NCBI RefSeq assembly: GCF_900187425.1
Contig: NZ_FYDJ01000031.1
Span: 1-49,167, forward strand
DNA: 49,167 nucleotides
Direction of reading: 5' to 3'
From: Pseudomonas sp. Irchel s3h14
GTDB lineage: Bacteria; Pseudomonadota; Gammaproteobacteria; Pseudomonadales; Pseudomonadaceae
Of the stretch, positions 15,566 to 23,736 are shown one piece after another. The notes beneath the pieces were generated by a model, which was not told the DNA's origin, ran no database searches, and was given only the letters and a program-made list of their open reading frames with translations. How positions within the stretch are numbered: the first letter of the stretch is position 1; each line of letters opens with the position of its first letter. A program made the translations under genes and the position numbers.

Positions 15566-15579
15566 AGAGCAGACGCTGA

Positions 15580-16296
15580 TTACTTGGTAACGGCGTCTTG
15601 TTTTGCTGGATCCTTGATCGCCAGCAGTTCCAGGTCGAATACCAGCACCGAGTTGGCTGGAATCGCCGGGCTTGGGCTTTGGGCGCCGTAGGCCAGCTCG
15701 CTAGGGATGTACAGTTTGTACTTCTCGCCAACGTGCATCAGTTGCAGGCCTTCGACCCAACCCGGAATCACGCCGCTGACCGGCAGATCGATCGGGCTGC
15801 CACGGTCGACGGAGCTGTCGAAGGTAGTGCCGTCGGTCAGCTTGCCGGTGTAGTGAACAGTCACTACGTCGGTCGGCTTAGGCTGTGCGCCATCCGCTTT
15901 CTTGACCACTTCGTATTGCAGGCCCGAAGCAGTGGTGGTGACACCGGCTTTCTTGGCGTTGTCTTCGAGGAATTTCTTGCCGGCAGCTGCCGACTCTTCG
16001 CTCATTTTGGCCATACGCTCTTCAGCACGCTTTTGCAGTGCTGCGAAGGCTTCGACCAGTTCGTCATCCTTCAGCTTCTGTTCTTTCTTGCCGACGGCAT
16101 CTTCGATGCCTTGGGCTACGGCTTTGGAGTCCAGATCATCCATGCCTTCCTGAGCCAGGCTCTTGCCCATGTTCAGGCCAATCCCGTAGGAAGCTTTTTG
16201 CGCCGGGGTTTTCAGCTCTACGCTGGTCTGCGAATCACAACCCGCAAGTACCAGGCTAACCAGGGCCACCGCCGCCGCCAACCGATGCTGTTTCAT
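15580..16296 (-). CDS. FKBP-type peptidyl-prolyl isomerase lipoprotein (FkpA/Mip type)
   Basis: The 238-residue precursor has a lipoprotein signal peptide with lipobox LVLAGC (C20), so it should be anchored in a membrane facing the periplasm. An N-terminal helical dimerisation domain (about 25-125) precedes an FKBP domain (about 130-230: VTVHYTGKLTDGTTFDSS, VIPGWVEGL, YIPSELAYG). This layout is that of FkpA and Mip, chaperone-isomerases for envelope proteins. It lies between the DUF1232 gene and the divergent cytochrome gene, the place of PA3262 in P. aeruginosa. Confidence 0.92.
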   Translation of the reverse strand: MKQHRLAAAVALVSLVLAGCDSQTSVELKTPAQKASYGIGLNMGKSLAQEGMDDLDSKAVAQGIEDAVGKKEQKLKDDELVEAFAALQKRAEERMAKMSEESAAAGKKFLEDNAKKAGVTTTASGLQYEVVKKADGAQPKPTDVVTVHYTGKLTDGTTFDSSVDRGSPIDLPVSGVIPGWVEGLQLMHVGEKYKLYIPSELAYGAQSPSPAIPANSVLVFDLELLAIKDPAKQDAVTK

Positions 16297-16555
16297 GCTA
16301 TTTCCTTGTTCATGCGCCTAAAGGGCAATCGAGTAAAGCCGCGAGCTTATCAGGCGGCCACGACCAATGGCTACCGGCATGAGAGCAGGAAACTTCTGAT
16401 AAGTTCAGGTGTTTTAACGCATTTCGGGAATGGGAGGATGAAGCTTCTGTCATCTTGCGCCCACAGAGACCGATAGCAGAACCCCAGCATCTGGCGCAAT
16501 GGCCACTTGCCGCACCTCAGGTGCTGAGGCATAAGGGAGCTTCAAATCGACAAGG
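16297..16555. promoter_or_regulatory. Divergent promoter region of the FKBP and cytochrome genes
   Basis: No gene is seen. The perfect dyad GCACCTCAGGTGC (16512-16524) lies 32 bases upstream of the cytochrome start and could be an operator. AGGGAG (16534-16539) is the best ribosome site but lies about 16 bases before the ATG. Confidence 0.3.
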
Positions 16556-18373
16556 ATGTTTATCTTGCGCCTCTTCTTTCGCTTGCTGGTTCTGTTCGCA
16601 GTCCTGCTGGGGCTGGGCCTCGCCGTGGTTCTGTATTACGTTGCCAACCCTAAACTGCCGGCCTGGTCACCTGTGCAGCAGGTGCATTACCTGGAGCAAT
16701 GGAGCGCCAGCGACCGCGAGATTTACTACTTCACGCCCCAGGGCACTCAGGTCAAAGGCTTGCGCTATGACTGGTTCAAGGCCCTCGAATTACCGTTCTC
16801 GCAACAGCGATTCGCCGCTCCCGAATACCTCGCCCGCTTCGGTTTTCTGATCGACCCCAGCCAGAGACCCACGCCGAACAACCCCGGTAATCTGCCAGTG
16901 GGCTTTGCCCGTCATCAGAACCCTGGAAGCCAGGACGAGTTTCTGGACATTACCTGCGCCGCCTGCCACACCGGCGAACTGCGCTTTAACGGCCAGGCCG
17001 TGCGCATCGATGGTGGTTCGGCGCAGCACGTTCTGCCATCCAGCGTTCCTACATTGCGCGGCGGCAGTTTCGGACAAGCGCTGGTAGCAAGTCTGACGTC
17101 GACTTACTACAACCCGTGGAAATTCGAACGTTTCGCACGCAACGTATTGGGCCAGGACTACGATGCCCGGCATCAACAACTGCGCAAAGACGTCAAAGTC
17201 TCTCTCGACACCTTCTTGAAGGTGGCCTGGAACGACACCCATCGCGGGCTCTATCCCACCGAAGAAGGCCCCGGCCGCACCGACGCTTTCGGGCGCATTG
17301 CCAACGCCAGTTTCGGCGATGCGATTTCCCCCGCCAACTACCGTGTAGCCAACGCTCCGGTCGACTATCCGCAACTGTGGGACATGTGGACCTTCGACTG
17401 GGTGCAGTGGAACGGTTCGGCGCAACAACCGATGGCCCGCAACATCGGTGAGGCCTTGGGTGTAGGTGCGACGCTGAATTTCTTCGACGCTAACGGCCAA
17501 CCGCTTAAAGGAGACGCCCGTTATCCGTCCAGTGTCCGCTTGCGCGATCTGCACCTGATCGAACAAACCCTGCAACGGCTCAAACCGCCAGCCTGGCCGG
17601 AGGAACTGCTGGGCGCCATCGACAAGACCCAGGCAGCAAAAGGTCGCGAATTATTCACCGAGAACTGCGCCGGCTGCCATGTACCTCGATCGGTCCAGAG
17701 CGACGGGCGCTGGGTGCAACATTTGAAAATGCTGCCCGTGGAGTTCATCGGCACAGACCCGGGCGCGGCCAATAACATCGCCGACCATCGCTTCGATCTC
17801 ACAGCCTTGCAATGGGACCCGGCAGAGCTGGCGCAACTGGATGTGCAATTGCAGCCGACGCCCACTGAATCGCTGGATTTGAGCAAACTCTCATCAGCTA
17901 AAGGGTTGGCCTACATCACCGCTTTCGTCGGAAACCGGGCCTACCGTGAAGCAAACATTCCTGCGGCCGAACGACCGGACATGGATGGCTTCGGCCTGCC
18001 GATTGGCGTGCGCGAATTGCGCGCCTACAAGGCTCGACCGTTGGCGGGAATCTGGGCCACCGCACCGTTTTTGCATAACGGTTCAGTGCCGAGCATTTAT
18101 CAGTTGCTCTCGCCCCAGGATGAACGCACAACCACCTTCTACAAAGGCACTTTCGAGTACGACCCCAGGCACCTGGGTTATCGCACCGAGGCCTTCACCA
18201 ATGGCTTCATGTTCGACACACGCATCACCGGCAATCACAACAGCGGCCACGAGTTCCGCGCTGGCAAGCGTGGTGACGGCGTCATCGGTCGCCTGCTGCA
18301 ACCGGAAGAGCGCTGGGCGCTGCTGGAGTATCTGAAAGTGTTGGGCGGCCCGCTGGAGGCGCAATTGCCATGA
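16556..18373 (+). CDS. Membrane-anchored di-heme cytochrome c protein
   Basis: The protein has 605 residues. An N-terminal segment (3-28) anchors it in the inner membrane with the body in the periplasm. Two c-type heme motifs are present, CAACH (134-138) and CAGCH (371-375), in the spacing of the di-heme cytochrome c peroxidase/MauG-like superfamily, although the protein is much longer than classical cytochrome c peroxidase. The downstream gene, a catalase-fold protein, overlaps it by 4 bases, so the two likely form one peroxide-related system. The redox partner and substrate cannot be read from sequence. Confidence 0.82.
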   Translation: MFILRLFFRLLVLFAVLLGLGLAVVLYYVANPKLPAWSPVQQVHYLEQWSASDREIYYFTPQGTQVKGLRYDWFKALELPFSQQRFAAPEYLARFGFLIDPSQRPTPNNPGNLPVGFARHQNPGSQDEFLDITCAACHTGELRFNGQAVRIDGGSAQHVLPSSVPTLRGGSFGQALVASLTSTYYNPWKFERFARNVLGQDYDARHQQLRKDVKVSLDTFLKVAWNDTHRGLYPTEEGPGRTDAFGRIANASFGDAISPANYRVANAPVDYPQLWDMWTFDWVQWNGSAQQPMARNIGEALGVGATLNFFDANGQPLKGDARYPSSVRLRDLHLIEQTLQRLKPPAWPEELLGAIDKTQAAKGRELFTENCAGCHVPRSVQSDGRWVQHLKMLPVEFIGTDPGAANNIADHRFDLTALQWDPAELAQLDVQLQPTPTESLDLSKLSSAKGLAYITAFVGNRAYREANIPAAERPDMDGFGLPIGVRELRAYKARPLAGIWATAPFLHNGSVPSIYQLLSPQDERTTTFYKGTFEYDPRHLGYRTEAFTNGFMFDTRITGNHNSGHEFRAGKRGDGVIGRLLQPEERWALLEYLKVLGGPLEAQLP

Positions 18374-19503
18374 GTAGACTCTGGACGCGTTTTGGCGCCT
18401 TTCTCGGCAAAACCCTGCTGTGGTCGTTGGGTCTTGGATTGCTCGGCTGGGCGCTGGCCACGGCGTGGTTCGCCTGGCAGCACAGCGGCCCGGTTTCGGC
18501 AGAAGAACTGATTCCTGATGGCGAATCAGCGATGACCCAAGACATCATCCAGACGGCCGTGCGCATCGTCGATCAGCACCGTGAAAGCACCCGCTACCTG
18601 CGCGACGCCCATGCCAAGGCCCATGGCTGCGTGAAGGCCGAGGTTCAGGTGCTGCCGGATCTGGCGGGCGAACTGCGTCAGGGTGTGTTCAGCGAACCCG
18701 GCAAAACCTGGCAAGCGACGATGCGGCTGTCCAACGGCAACGCCTACCCGCAGTTCGACAGCATCCGCGATGCACGGGGCATGGCGATCAAATTGTTCGA
18801 TGTACCCGGCAAACAACTGCTGAACTCTCAGCAGAGTCGTGGCGAACAGGACTTCGTGATGTTCAACCATCCGAATTTCTTCGTCAGCGATGTCGCCGAG
18901 TATCGTCAGAATGTGTCCGCACAGGCTGACGGCAAGAAGGTGATGGCGTTCTTCCCGGGTTGGGACCCACGGACCTGGCAGGTTCGCCATCTGTTTATCG
19001 CGCTGGCGACACTTTCTCCCGCTCCGGAAAGCCCGACCCAGACGACTTACTTTTCGGTTTCGCCCTACAAATTCGGCGAAGCCAATGCCAAGTTCCGCGT
19101 CATGCCCGATCCGGCAAGCTGCCCGACTTACACCCTGCCTGCGCAAAACCAGAAGTTGCCGAACTTCCTGCGCAATGCGCTGAACCAGCAACTGTCGACC
19201 GACCGGATACCGGCCTGCTTCGTCCTGCAGATACAGCGCCAGGACCCGGCCAAGTACATGCAGATCGAAGACACGAGCATTGAGTGGCAGGAAAGCGATG
19301 CTCTGTTCGAGACCGTCGCGCGGATCAACGTACCCGCTCAGGACTTCGATACGCCTGCACTGAACGTGCAATGCGATAACCAGTCGTTCAACCCGTGGTT
19401 TGGCCTTGAGGCTCATCGCCCCATTGGCGGCATCAATCGGTTGCGCAAAGCCGTGTATGAAGCCGTGAGCGACTACCGACACAGCCGCAACGCCGAACAA
19501 TAA
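18370..19503 (+). CDS. Membrane-anchored catalase-family heme protein (SrpA-like)
   Basis: The protein has 377 residues, shorter than true catalases. One N-terminal membrane segment (about 16-36) precedes a periplasmic catalase-fold domain. A candidate distal histidine lies in AHAKAHGCVKAEVQV (near 82), and the segment DARGMAIKLFDVPG with QDFVMFNHPNFFV matches the core of the family. The proximal heme tyrosine is probably in RLRKAVYEAVSDYRH near the C-terminus. It could act as a peroxidase or in organic peroxide removal rather than as a catalase. The ATG overlaps the stop of the cytochrome gene, and a terminator follows. Confidence 0.82.
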   Translation: MSRLWTRFGAFLGKTLLWSLGLGLLGWALATAWFAWQHSGPVSAEELIPDGESAMTQDIIQTAVRIVDQHRESTRYLRDAHAKAHGCVKAEVQVLPDLAGELRQGVFSEPGKTWQATMRLSNGNAYPQFDSIRDARGMAIKLFDVPGKQLLNSQQSRGEQDFVMFNHPNFFVSDVAEYRQNVSAQADGKKVMAFFPGWDPRTWQVRHLFIALATLSPAPESPTQTTYFSVSPYKFGEANAKFRVMPDPASCPTYTLPAQNQKLPNFLRNALNQQLSTDRIPACFVLQIQRQDPAKYMQIEDTSIEWQESDALFETVARINVPAQDFDTPALNVQCDNQSFNPWFGLEAHRPIGGINRLRKAVYEAVSDYRHSRNAEQ

Positions 19504-19514
19504 GAAGGCAGAAC

Positions 19515-19543
19515 GAAAAAAAGCGACCCGAAGGTCGCTTTCT
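19515..19543 (+). terminator. Intrinsic terminator of the cytochrome/catalase operon
   Basis: AAAGCGACC and GGTCGCTTT form a perfect stem around a short loop, between an A run and TTTCT, 12 bases behind the catalase-family stop. Confidence 0.8.
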
Positions 19544-19579
19544 CGGTGAAGCCTCAGCAGAAGCCAAACCCCAGACAGC

Positions 19580-19604
19580 AAAAAGCCCGCACTAAGCGGG
19601 CTTT
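19580..19604 (-). terminator. Terminator of the first tRNA unit
   Basis: AAAGCCCGC and GCGGGCTTT form a perfect stem around ACTAA; read on the minus strand the T run follows, ending the Val-Asp transcript. Confidence 0.8.
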
Positions 19605-19644
19605 CTGTGGTGACCTGGCGTTCAGCGTTCCAGGTAACCGAATA

Positions 19645-19721
19645 TGGCGCAGCGGACGGGACTCGAACCCGCGACCCCCGGCGTGACAGGCCGGTATTCT
19701 AACCGACTGAACTACCGCTGC
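19645..19721 (-). tRNA. tRNA-Asp (GTC), copy 1
   Basis: This 77-base tRNA includes an encoded CCA. The acceptor GCAGCGG pairs with CCGCTGC, the anticodon loop is CTGTCAC (GTC) and the T loop is GGTTCGAGTCC. It is cotranscribed with tRNA-Val upstream on the minus strand. Confidence 0.95.
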
Positions 19722-19740
19722 GCGTAGCGTTGAAAGTAAG

Positions 19741-19816
19741 TGGTGGGTGATGACGGGATCGAACCGCCGACATTCTGCTTGTAAGGCAGACGCTCTCCCA
19801 GCTGAGCTAATCACCC
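19741..19816 (-). tRNA. tRNA-Val (TAC), copy 1
   Basis: This 76-base tRNA has an encoded CCA. The acceptor GGGTGAT pairs with ATCACCC, the anticodon loop CTTACAA gives TAC, and the T loop is GGTTCGATCCC. It is the first gene of the unit. Confidence 0.95.
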
Positions 19817-19837
19817 TTTACCTTCGTTGCGGGGCGC

Positions 19838-19867
19838 ATTGTGCCACAGATTTTCATAAAGTGTTGA
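19838..19867 (-). promoter_or_regulatory. Promoter of the first tRNA unit
   Basis: On the minus strand TCAACA (-35) and CACAAT (-10) are spaced by 18 bases and followed by a GC-rich discriminator (GCGCCCCGC), as expected for a stringently controlled tRNA promoter. Confidence 0.5.
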
Positions 19868-19949
19868 TTTAATTGATTAATTTTTCAAAAAAATCTGAAA
19901 ACCGATAAAACGACGCGACCTGCAGGAACAACTTACAAACGTTGGACAG

Positions 19950-19976
19950 AAAAAAACCCGCGTTAAGCGGGCTTTT
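19950..19976 (-). terminator. Terminator of the second tRNA unit
   Basis: AAAACCCGC and GCGGGCTTTT form a stem around GTTAA, with T-rich sequence on the minus-strand side. It corresponds to the terminator at 19580. Confidence 0.8.
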
Positions 19977-20016
19977 CCGTGGTGACCTGGCGTTCAGCGT
20001 TCCAGATAACCGAATA

Positions 20017-20093
20017 TGGCGCAGCGGACGGGACTCGAACCCGCGACCCCCGGCGTGACAGGCCGGTATTCTAACCGACTGAACTACCGCTGC
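20017..20093 (-). tRNA. tRNA-Asp (GTC), copy 2
   Basis: This copy has the same 77-base sequence as the one at 19645, while the spacer to tRNA-Val differs at several bases. It lies in the second Val-Asp unit. Confidence 0.95.
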
Positions 20094-20112
20094 GCGTAAC
20101 ACTGGAAGCGAA

Positions 20113-20188
20113 TGGTGGGTGATGACGGGATCGAACCGCCGACATTCTGCTTGTAAGGCAGACGCTCTCCCAGCTGAGCTAATCACCC
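20113..20188 (-). tRNA. tRNA-Val (TAC), copy 2
   Basis: It has the same 76-base sequence as the copy at 19741 and leads the second unit. Confidence 0.95.
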
Positions 20189-20209
20189 TTCACTTTCGGT
20201 GTGGCGCGC

Positions 20210-20238
20210 ATTCTACGGAGCGACCACATCTCTGGCAA
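20210..20238 (-). promoter_or_regulatory. Strong sigma-70 promoter of the second tRNA unit
   Basis: On the minus strand TTGCCA (20233-20238) and TAGAAT (20210-20215) are separated by exactly 17 bases, followed by a GCGCGCC discriminator typical of stable-RNA promoters under stringent control. Confidence 0.75.
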
Positions 20239-20348
20239 GCACTTTTTAAATTAATTTTTTCAGGCCTTCCAAAGGCTTAGAGAAGGGTTGGCCTATGGCG
20301 CCGCGAAGAGAATAATGCCCCCCTTTGTATAAAGGAGAGACTCGCCCC

Positions 20349-21269
20349 ATGTGGTTCAAAAACCTGCTTATCTATCGCCTGACCCAAGATCTGCCTTTTG
20401 ATGCCGAGGCGTTGGAAACTGCACTGGCCACCAAACTGGCGCGTTCATGTGCAAGCCAGGAGTTGACCACCTACGGTTTCGTCGCGCCATTCGGCAAGGG
20501 CGAAGATGCTCCGCTGGTGCACATCAGCGGCGACTTCCTGCTGATCGCCGCCCGTAAAGAAGAACGCATTCTGCCGGGCAGCGTCGTGCGTGACGCGGTG
20601 AAGGAAAAGGTCGAAGAGATCGAAGCCGAACAAATGCGCAAGGTCTACAAAAAAGAACGCGATCAGATCAAGGATGAAATCATCCAGGCCTTCCTGCCGC
20701 GCGCCTTTATTCGTCGTTCGTCGACTTTCGCTGCTATCGCGCCGAAACAGGGCCTGATCCTGGTCAACTCGGCCAGCCCGAAACGCGCCGAAGACATGCT
20801 CTCCACCCTGCGTGAAGTGATCGGTACGCTGCCGGTACGTCCGCTGACCGTGAAGATGTCCCCTACCGCGACCATGACTGAATGGGTCACCACCCAGAAA
20901 GCCGCGGACGACTTCTTCGTGCTGGACGAGTGCGAGCTGCGTGATACCCACGAAGACGGCGGCATCGTGCGTTGCAAGCGCCAGGACCTGACCAGCGAAG
21001 AAATCCAGCTGCACCTGAGCACCGGCAAAGTGGTCACTCAGCTGTCGTTGGCCTGGCAAGACAAGCTGTCTTTCGTGCTTGACGACAAGATGGTGGTCAA
21101 GCGCTTGAAGTTCGAAGACCTGCTGCAAGACCAGGCGGAACAGGACGGTGGCGAAGAAGCCCTCGGCCAACTGGACGCCAGCTTCACCCTGATGATGCTG
21201 ACCTTCGGCGACTTCCTGCCGGCGCTGGTTGAAGCGTTGGGCGGCGAAGAGACTCCGCAAGGCATCTAA
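20349..21269 (+). CDS. rdgC: Recombination-associated protein RdgC
   Basis: The protein has 306 residues, the normal RdgC length, and starts MWFKNLLIYRL as in other gamma-proteobacteria. RdgC is a ring-shaped, nucleoid-associated DNA-binding protein that restrains RecA and affects replication restart. The segments VKEKVEEIEAEQMRKVYKKE and FLPRAFIRRSSTFAAI are family hallmarks. The start at 20349 follows AAGGAG at about 20332; a frame eight codons longer would begin inside the leader. It is transcribed alone, divergent from the tRNA units, with a REPIN behind it. Confidence 0.95.
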   Translation: MWFKNLLIYRLTQDLPFDAEALETALATKLARSCASQELTTYGFVAPFGKGEDAPLVHISGDFLLIAARKEERILPGSVVRDAVKEKVEEIEAEQMRKVYKKERDQIKDEIIQAFLPRAFIRRSSTFAAIAPKQGLILVNSASPKRAEDMLSTLREVIGTLPVRPLTVKMSPTATMTEWVTTQKAADDFFVLDECELRDTHEDGGIVRCKRQDLTSEEIQLHLSTGKVVTQLSLAWQDKLSFVLDDKMVVKRLKFEDLLQDQAEQDGGEEALGQLDASFTLMMLTFGDFLPALVEALGGEETPQGI

Positions 21270-21287
21270 ATACCTGTGCTATCTACT

Positions 21288-21377
21288 GTGGGAGCGGGCT
21301 TGCTCGCGAATAGGGACTGACATTCAACACTAATGTTGACTGACACTCCGCTTTCGCGAGCAAGCCCGCTCCCACAT
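21288..21377. repeat. REPIN, family 1
   Basis: Facing REP units enclose an inner inverted repeat, CATTCAACACTAATGTTGA, which is related to the one inside the copy at 8221. The structure lies between rdgC and the BASS transporter. Confidence 0.85.
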
Positions 21378-21414
21378 TGGTTTTATGGTGTTACTCAAGA
21401 ACAAGGATCAGGCC

Positions 21415-22380
21415 ATGCGCGCACTGGCTGCATTGAGTCGTTTTGTCGGCAACACCTTCGCTTACTGGGTCCTGATTTTCGCCGTCGTGGCGTTCCTGCA
21501 ACCGACCTGGTTTATCGGCCTGAAGGGCGCGATCGTGCCGCTGCTGGGACTGGTGATGTTCGGCATGGGCCTGACCCTCAAACTCGAAGACTTCGCCGAA
21601 GTCGCTCGCCATCCATGGCGCGTGGCCCTGGGCGTGGTTGCGCATTTCGTGATCATGCCCGGTGTGGCGTGGTTGCTCTGCCAGGTTTTCCACTTGCCGC
21701 CGGAGATCGCTGTCGGCGTCATCCTGGTCGGCTGCTGCCCTAGCGGCACCTCGTCGAACGTGATGACCTGGCTGGCCCGCGGCGATCTCGCGCTATCGGT
21801 GGCCATCGCCGCTGTCACCACCCTCCTCGCCCCGCTGCTGACCCCGGCGCTGATCTGGCTGCTGGCCTCAGCCTGGTTGCCGGTGTCGTTCATGGAGCTG
21901 TTCTGGTCGATCCTGCAAGTGGTGCTGTTGCCGATCGTGCTTGGCGTGGTTGCCCAGCGTCTGCTGGGTGATCGGGTTCGCCACGCGGTGGAGGTGCTGC
22001 CGCTGATTTCGGTGGTGAGCATCGTCATTATCGTCACAGCCGTGGTGGCCGCCAGCCAGGCGAAGATAGCCGAATCCGGCCTGCTGATCATGGCCGTGGT
22101 GATGCTGCACAACAGCTTCGGCTATCTGCTGGGTTACTTCACCGGGAGGCTGTTCAAGTTGCCACTGGCCCAGCGTAAATCCCTGGCGCTGGAAGTCGGC
22201 ATGCAGAACTCCGGGTTGGGTGCAGCGCTGGCCAGTGCGCACTTCTCACCGCTGGCGGCGGTGCCGAGTGCGTTGTTCAGCGTCTGGCACAACATTTCCG
22301 GGGCGCTGCTCTCGACTTATTTCCGCCGGATGAGCGAGAAAGAAGATCGGGAAACTGCGGCTCAACAGGCCACCGACTGA
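21415..22380 (+). CDS. Bile acid:sodium symporter (BASS) family transporter
   Basis: The protein has 321 residues and about nine to ten membrane segments. The BASS motif GCCPSGTSSNVMTWLARGD (about 112-130), which holds the crossover helix and sodium site, is present, as is GMQNSGLGAALA near the C-terminus. Bacterial members carry organic anions such as pantoate, pyruvate or sulfonated compounds with sodium; the substrate is open. The ATG at 21415 follows AAGGATCAGG; an earlier in-frame ATG lies next to the REPIN and is less likely. It precedes the guanidine riboswitch by 47 bases. Confidence 0.88.
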   Translation: MRALAALSRFVGNTFAYWVLIFAVVAFLQPTWFIGLKGAIVPLLGLVMFGMGLTLKLEDFAEVARHPWRVALGVVAHFVIMPGVAWLLCQVFHLPPEIAVGVILVGCCPSGTSSNVMTWLARGDLALSVAIAAVTTLLAPLLTPALIWLLASAWLPVSFMELFWSILQVVLLPIVLGVVAQRLLGDRVRHAVEVLPLISVVSIVIIVTAVVAASQAKIAESGLLIMAVVMLHNSFGYLLGYFTGRLFKLPLAQRKSLALEVGMQNSGLGAALASAHFSPLAAVPSALFSVWHNISGALLSTYFRRMSEKEDRETAAQQATD

Positions 22381-22427
22381 TCCGAAAACTTGATCCCAGG
22401 GTTAATGATGGGCACTCTATTGCAAAA

Positions 22428-22478
22428 CGCGAGGACGACCTCGCGGCTCGATCGAGTCATTAATCTGGGGACGACCCC
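22428..22478 (+). ncRNA. Guanidine-II (mini-ykkC) riboswitch
   Basis: Two hairpins with ACGA tetraloops are present: CGCGAGG-ACGA-CCTCGCG (22428-22445) and GGGG-ACGA-CCCC (22467-22478), joined by a 21-base linker. Paired stem-loops with ACGR loops just before a ribosome site define the guanidine-II class. GGAGG (22489-22493) and the sugE start (22500) follow, so it should control translation, freeing the ribosome site when guanidinium binds. Confidence 0.88.
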
Positions 22479-22499
22479 GTCAATCGATGGAGGTCTCTC

Positions 22500-22814
22500 A
22501 TGTCCTGGATCATTCTGTTTTTCGCCGGCCTGTTCGAAGTTGGCTGGGCTGTCGGCCTGAAATACACCGATGGCTTCAGCCGCCCTCTCCCCACCGCATT
22601 GACCGTTGCCGCCATGGCCATCAGCCTTGGCTTGCTGGGCCTTGCCATGAAGGAATTGCCGCTGGGCACGGCCTACGCGATCTGGACGGGCATCGGTGCA
22701 GTCGGGACGGTGATCGCCGGGATCATTCTGTTTGGTGAATCCATGGCGCTGTTCAGGCTCGCCAGTGTGGCGCTGATCATTTCCGGGCTGGTCGGACTGA
22801 AGATCAGCGCCTGA
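22500..22814 (+). CDS. sugE: Guanidinium exporter, SMR family (SugE/Gdx)
   Basis: The protein has 104 residues and four membrane helices of the small multidrug resistance family. The key E13 (AGLFEVGWAVGLK) is in place. The motifs GLLGLAMKELPLGTAYAIW and GIGAVGTVIAGIILFGE identify the SugE/Gdx branch, which exchanges guanidinium for protons as a dual-topology dimer. The guanidine-II riboswitch directly upstream supports this substrate over quaternary ammonium compounds. A strong bidirectional terminator follows. Confidence 0.93.
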   Translation: MSWIILFFAGLFEVGWAVGLKYTDGFSRPLPTALTVAAMAISLGLLGLAMKELPLGTAYAIWTGIGAVGTVIAGIILFGESMALFRLASVALIISGLVGLKISA

Positions 22815-22832
22815 CTGTTTGCTGCCATTACG

Positions 22833-22876
22833 AAAAAGCCCGCCCCCTTTCGATACAGACAGAGGGCGGGCTTTTT
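22833..22876. terminator. Bidirectional terminator between sugE and undA
   Basis: AAAAAGCCCGCCC and GGGCGGGCTTTTT form a 13-bp stem with A and T runs on both sides, and serve the two convergent genes. Confidence 0.9.
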
Positions 22877-22896
22877 CAATGGTGTGGTTTAACGGA

Positions 22897-23691
22897 TCAA
22901 CTTTCGGCCAGCTCCCTGCGCTCACGCGCGACCGGGGCCTTTTCCGCACGCTCAAGCTGCATACAACGCTCCAGGAACAGGAACATGTAGTCGTAGCTCT
23001 TGCAGACGGCCTGACGCAATTCCACTTGCAGGGATTTGCTTGGGTTCATGCCCGCCAGCGTGCAGATGATTTCCAGGGCTTCCCACGGATGGGCATCGTC
23101 GTACTGGGCATGCATCTTCAACCACTTCATGGCCCGCTTGCGATCTTCCTCCGGGAACGATGCCGCGTAGACGCCACTGGAACAGACCAGCGCCGACCAC
23201 TCCCCGGTCGCACCTTCAATGGCGTAGTTGGTGGCGGCAATGGCAACGATCAGCGAATCCGACGAACTGGTGTGCCAGCACCAGTGGCTCAACGCGTGAA
23301 GTTCAGGGGCAACCTTTTGCGCTTGCAAATCTTCCAGGCTGACACCGTGAGCACGGCTCCAGTGCACCCAGTAATCGGCATGGTTCAATTCGACGCGTAT
23401 GTTACGCATCAGCCAGCGACGCGCCATATCTTCACCTGGATGGCGGGCAAAGCGAGTCTTGGTCAGGTTCTGTGCCATATATAACGCGAACTGTTCGACT
23501 ACCGGCCAGCCACCAACAAGGTACTGACGCATGGTCTTTGCACTGAGTTTGTTATCACGCAGACGCTTATACAGTTCGTGTTCGACAACCCGGCGTTTGC
23601 TCTCGCTGCAATCCTGGATCAGGCTTTGAGCCCAGGCGGGATAACTTGCAGCTTCCATGAGTGGTCCGGTTCGGTTGAATGTGTCGATCAC
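22897..23691 (-). CDS. undA: Fatty-acid decarboxylase UndA (non-heme iron, heme-oxygenase-like fold)
   Basis: The protein has 264 residues. Starting at the GTG at 23691, which has AAGGAG seven bases upstream, the numbering places E101 and H104 (VELNHADYW) and H194 (KMHAQYDD) exactly where P. fluorescens UndA has its iron ligands; E159 (IEGATGEW), D198 and H201 complete the six-ligand pattern of the HDO superfamily. UndA converts medium-chain fatty acids such as lauric acid into terminal alkenes (1-undecene) and CO2 with oxygen, in the cytosol. Older annotations call such proteins TenA family. It is transcribed alone. Confidence 0.9.
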   Translation of the reverse strand: MIDTFNRTGPLMEAASYPAWAQSLIQDCSESKRRVVEHELYKRLRDNKLSAKTMRQYLVGGWPVVEQFALYMAQNLTKTRFARHPGEDMARRWLMRNIRVELNHADYWVHWSRAHGVSLEDLQAQKVAPELHALSHWCWHTSSSDSLIVAIAATNYAIEGATGEWSALVCSSGVYAASFPEEDRKRAMKWLKMHAQYDDAHPWEALEIICTLAGMNPSKSLQVELRQAVCKSYDYMFLFLERCMQLERAEKAPVARERRELAES

Positions 23692-23736
23692 TGTCGAGCT
23701 CCTTTTGATTGTGATTATAAGGATCGGCAAGAGATT

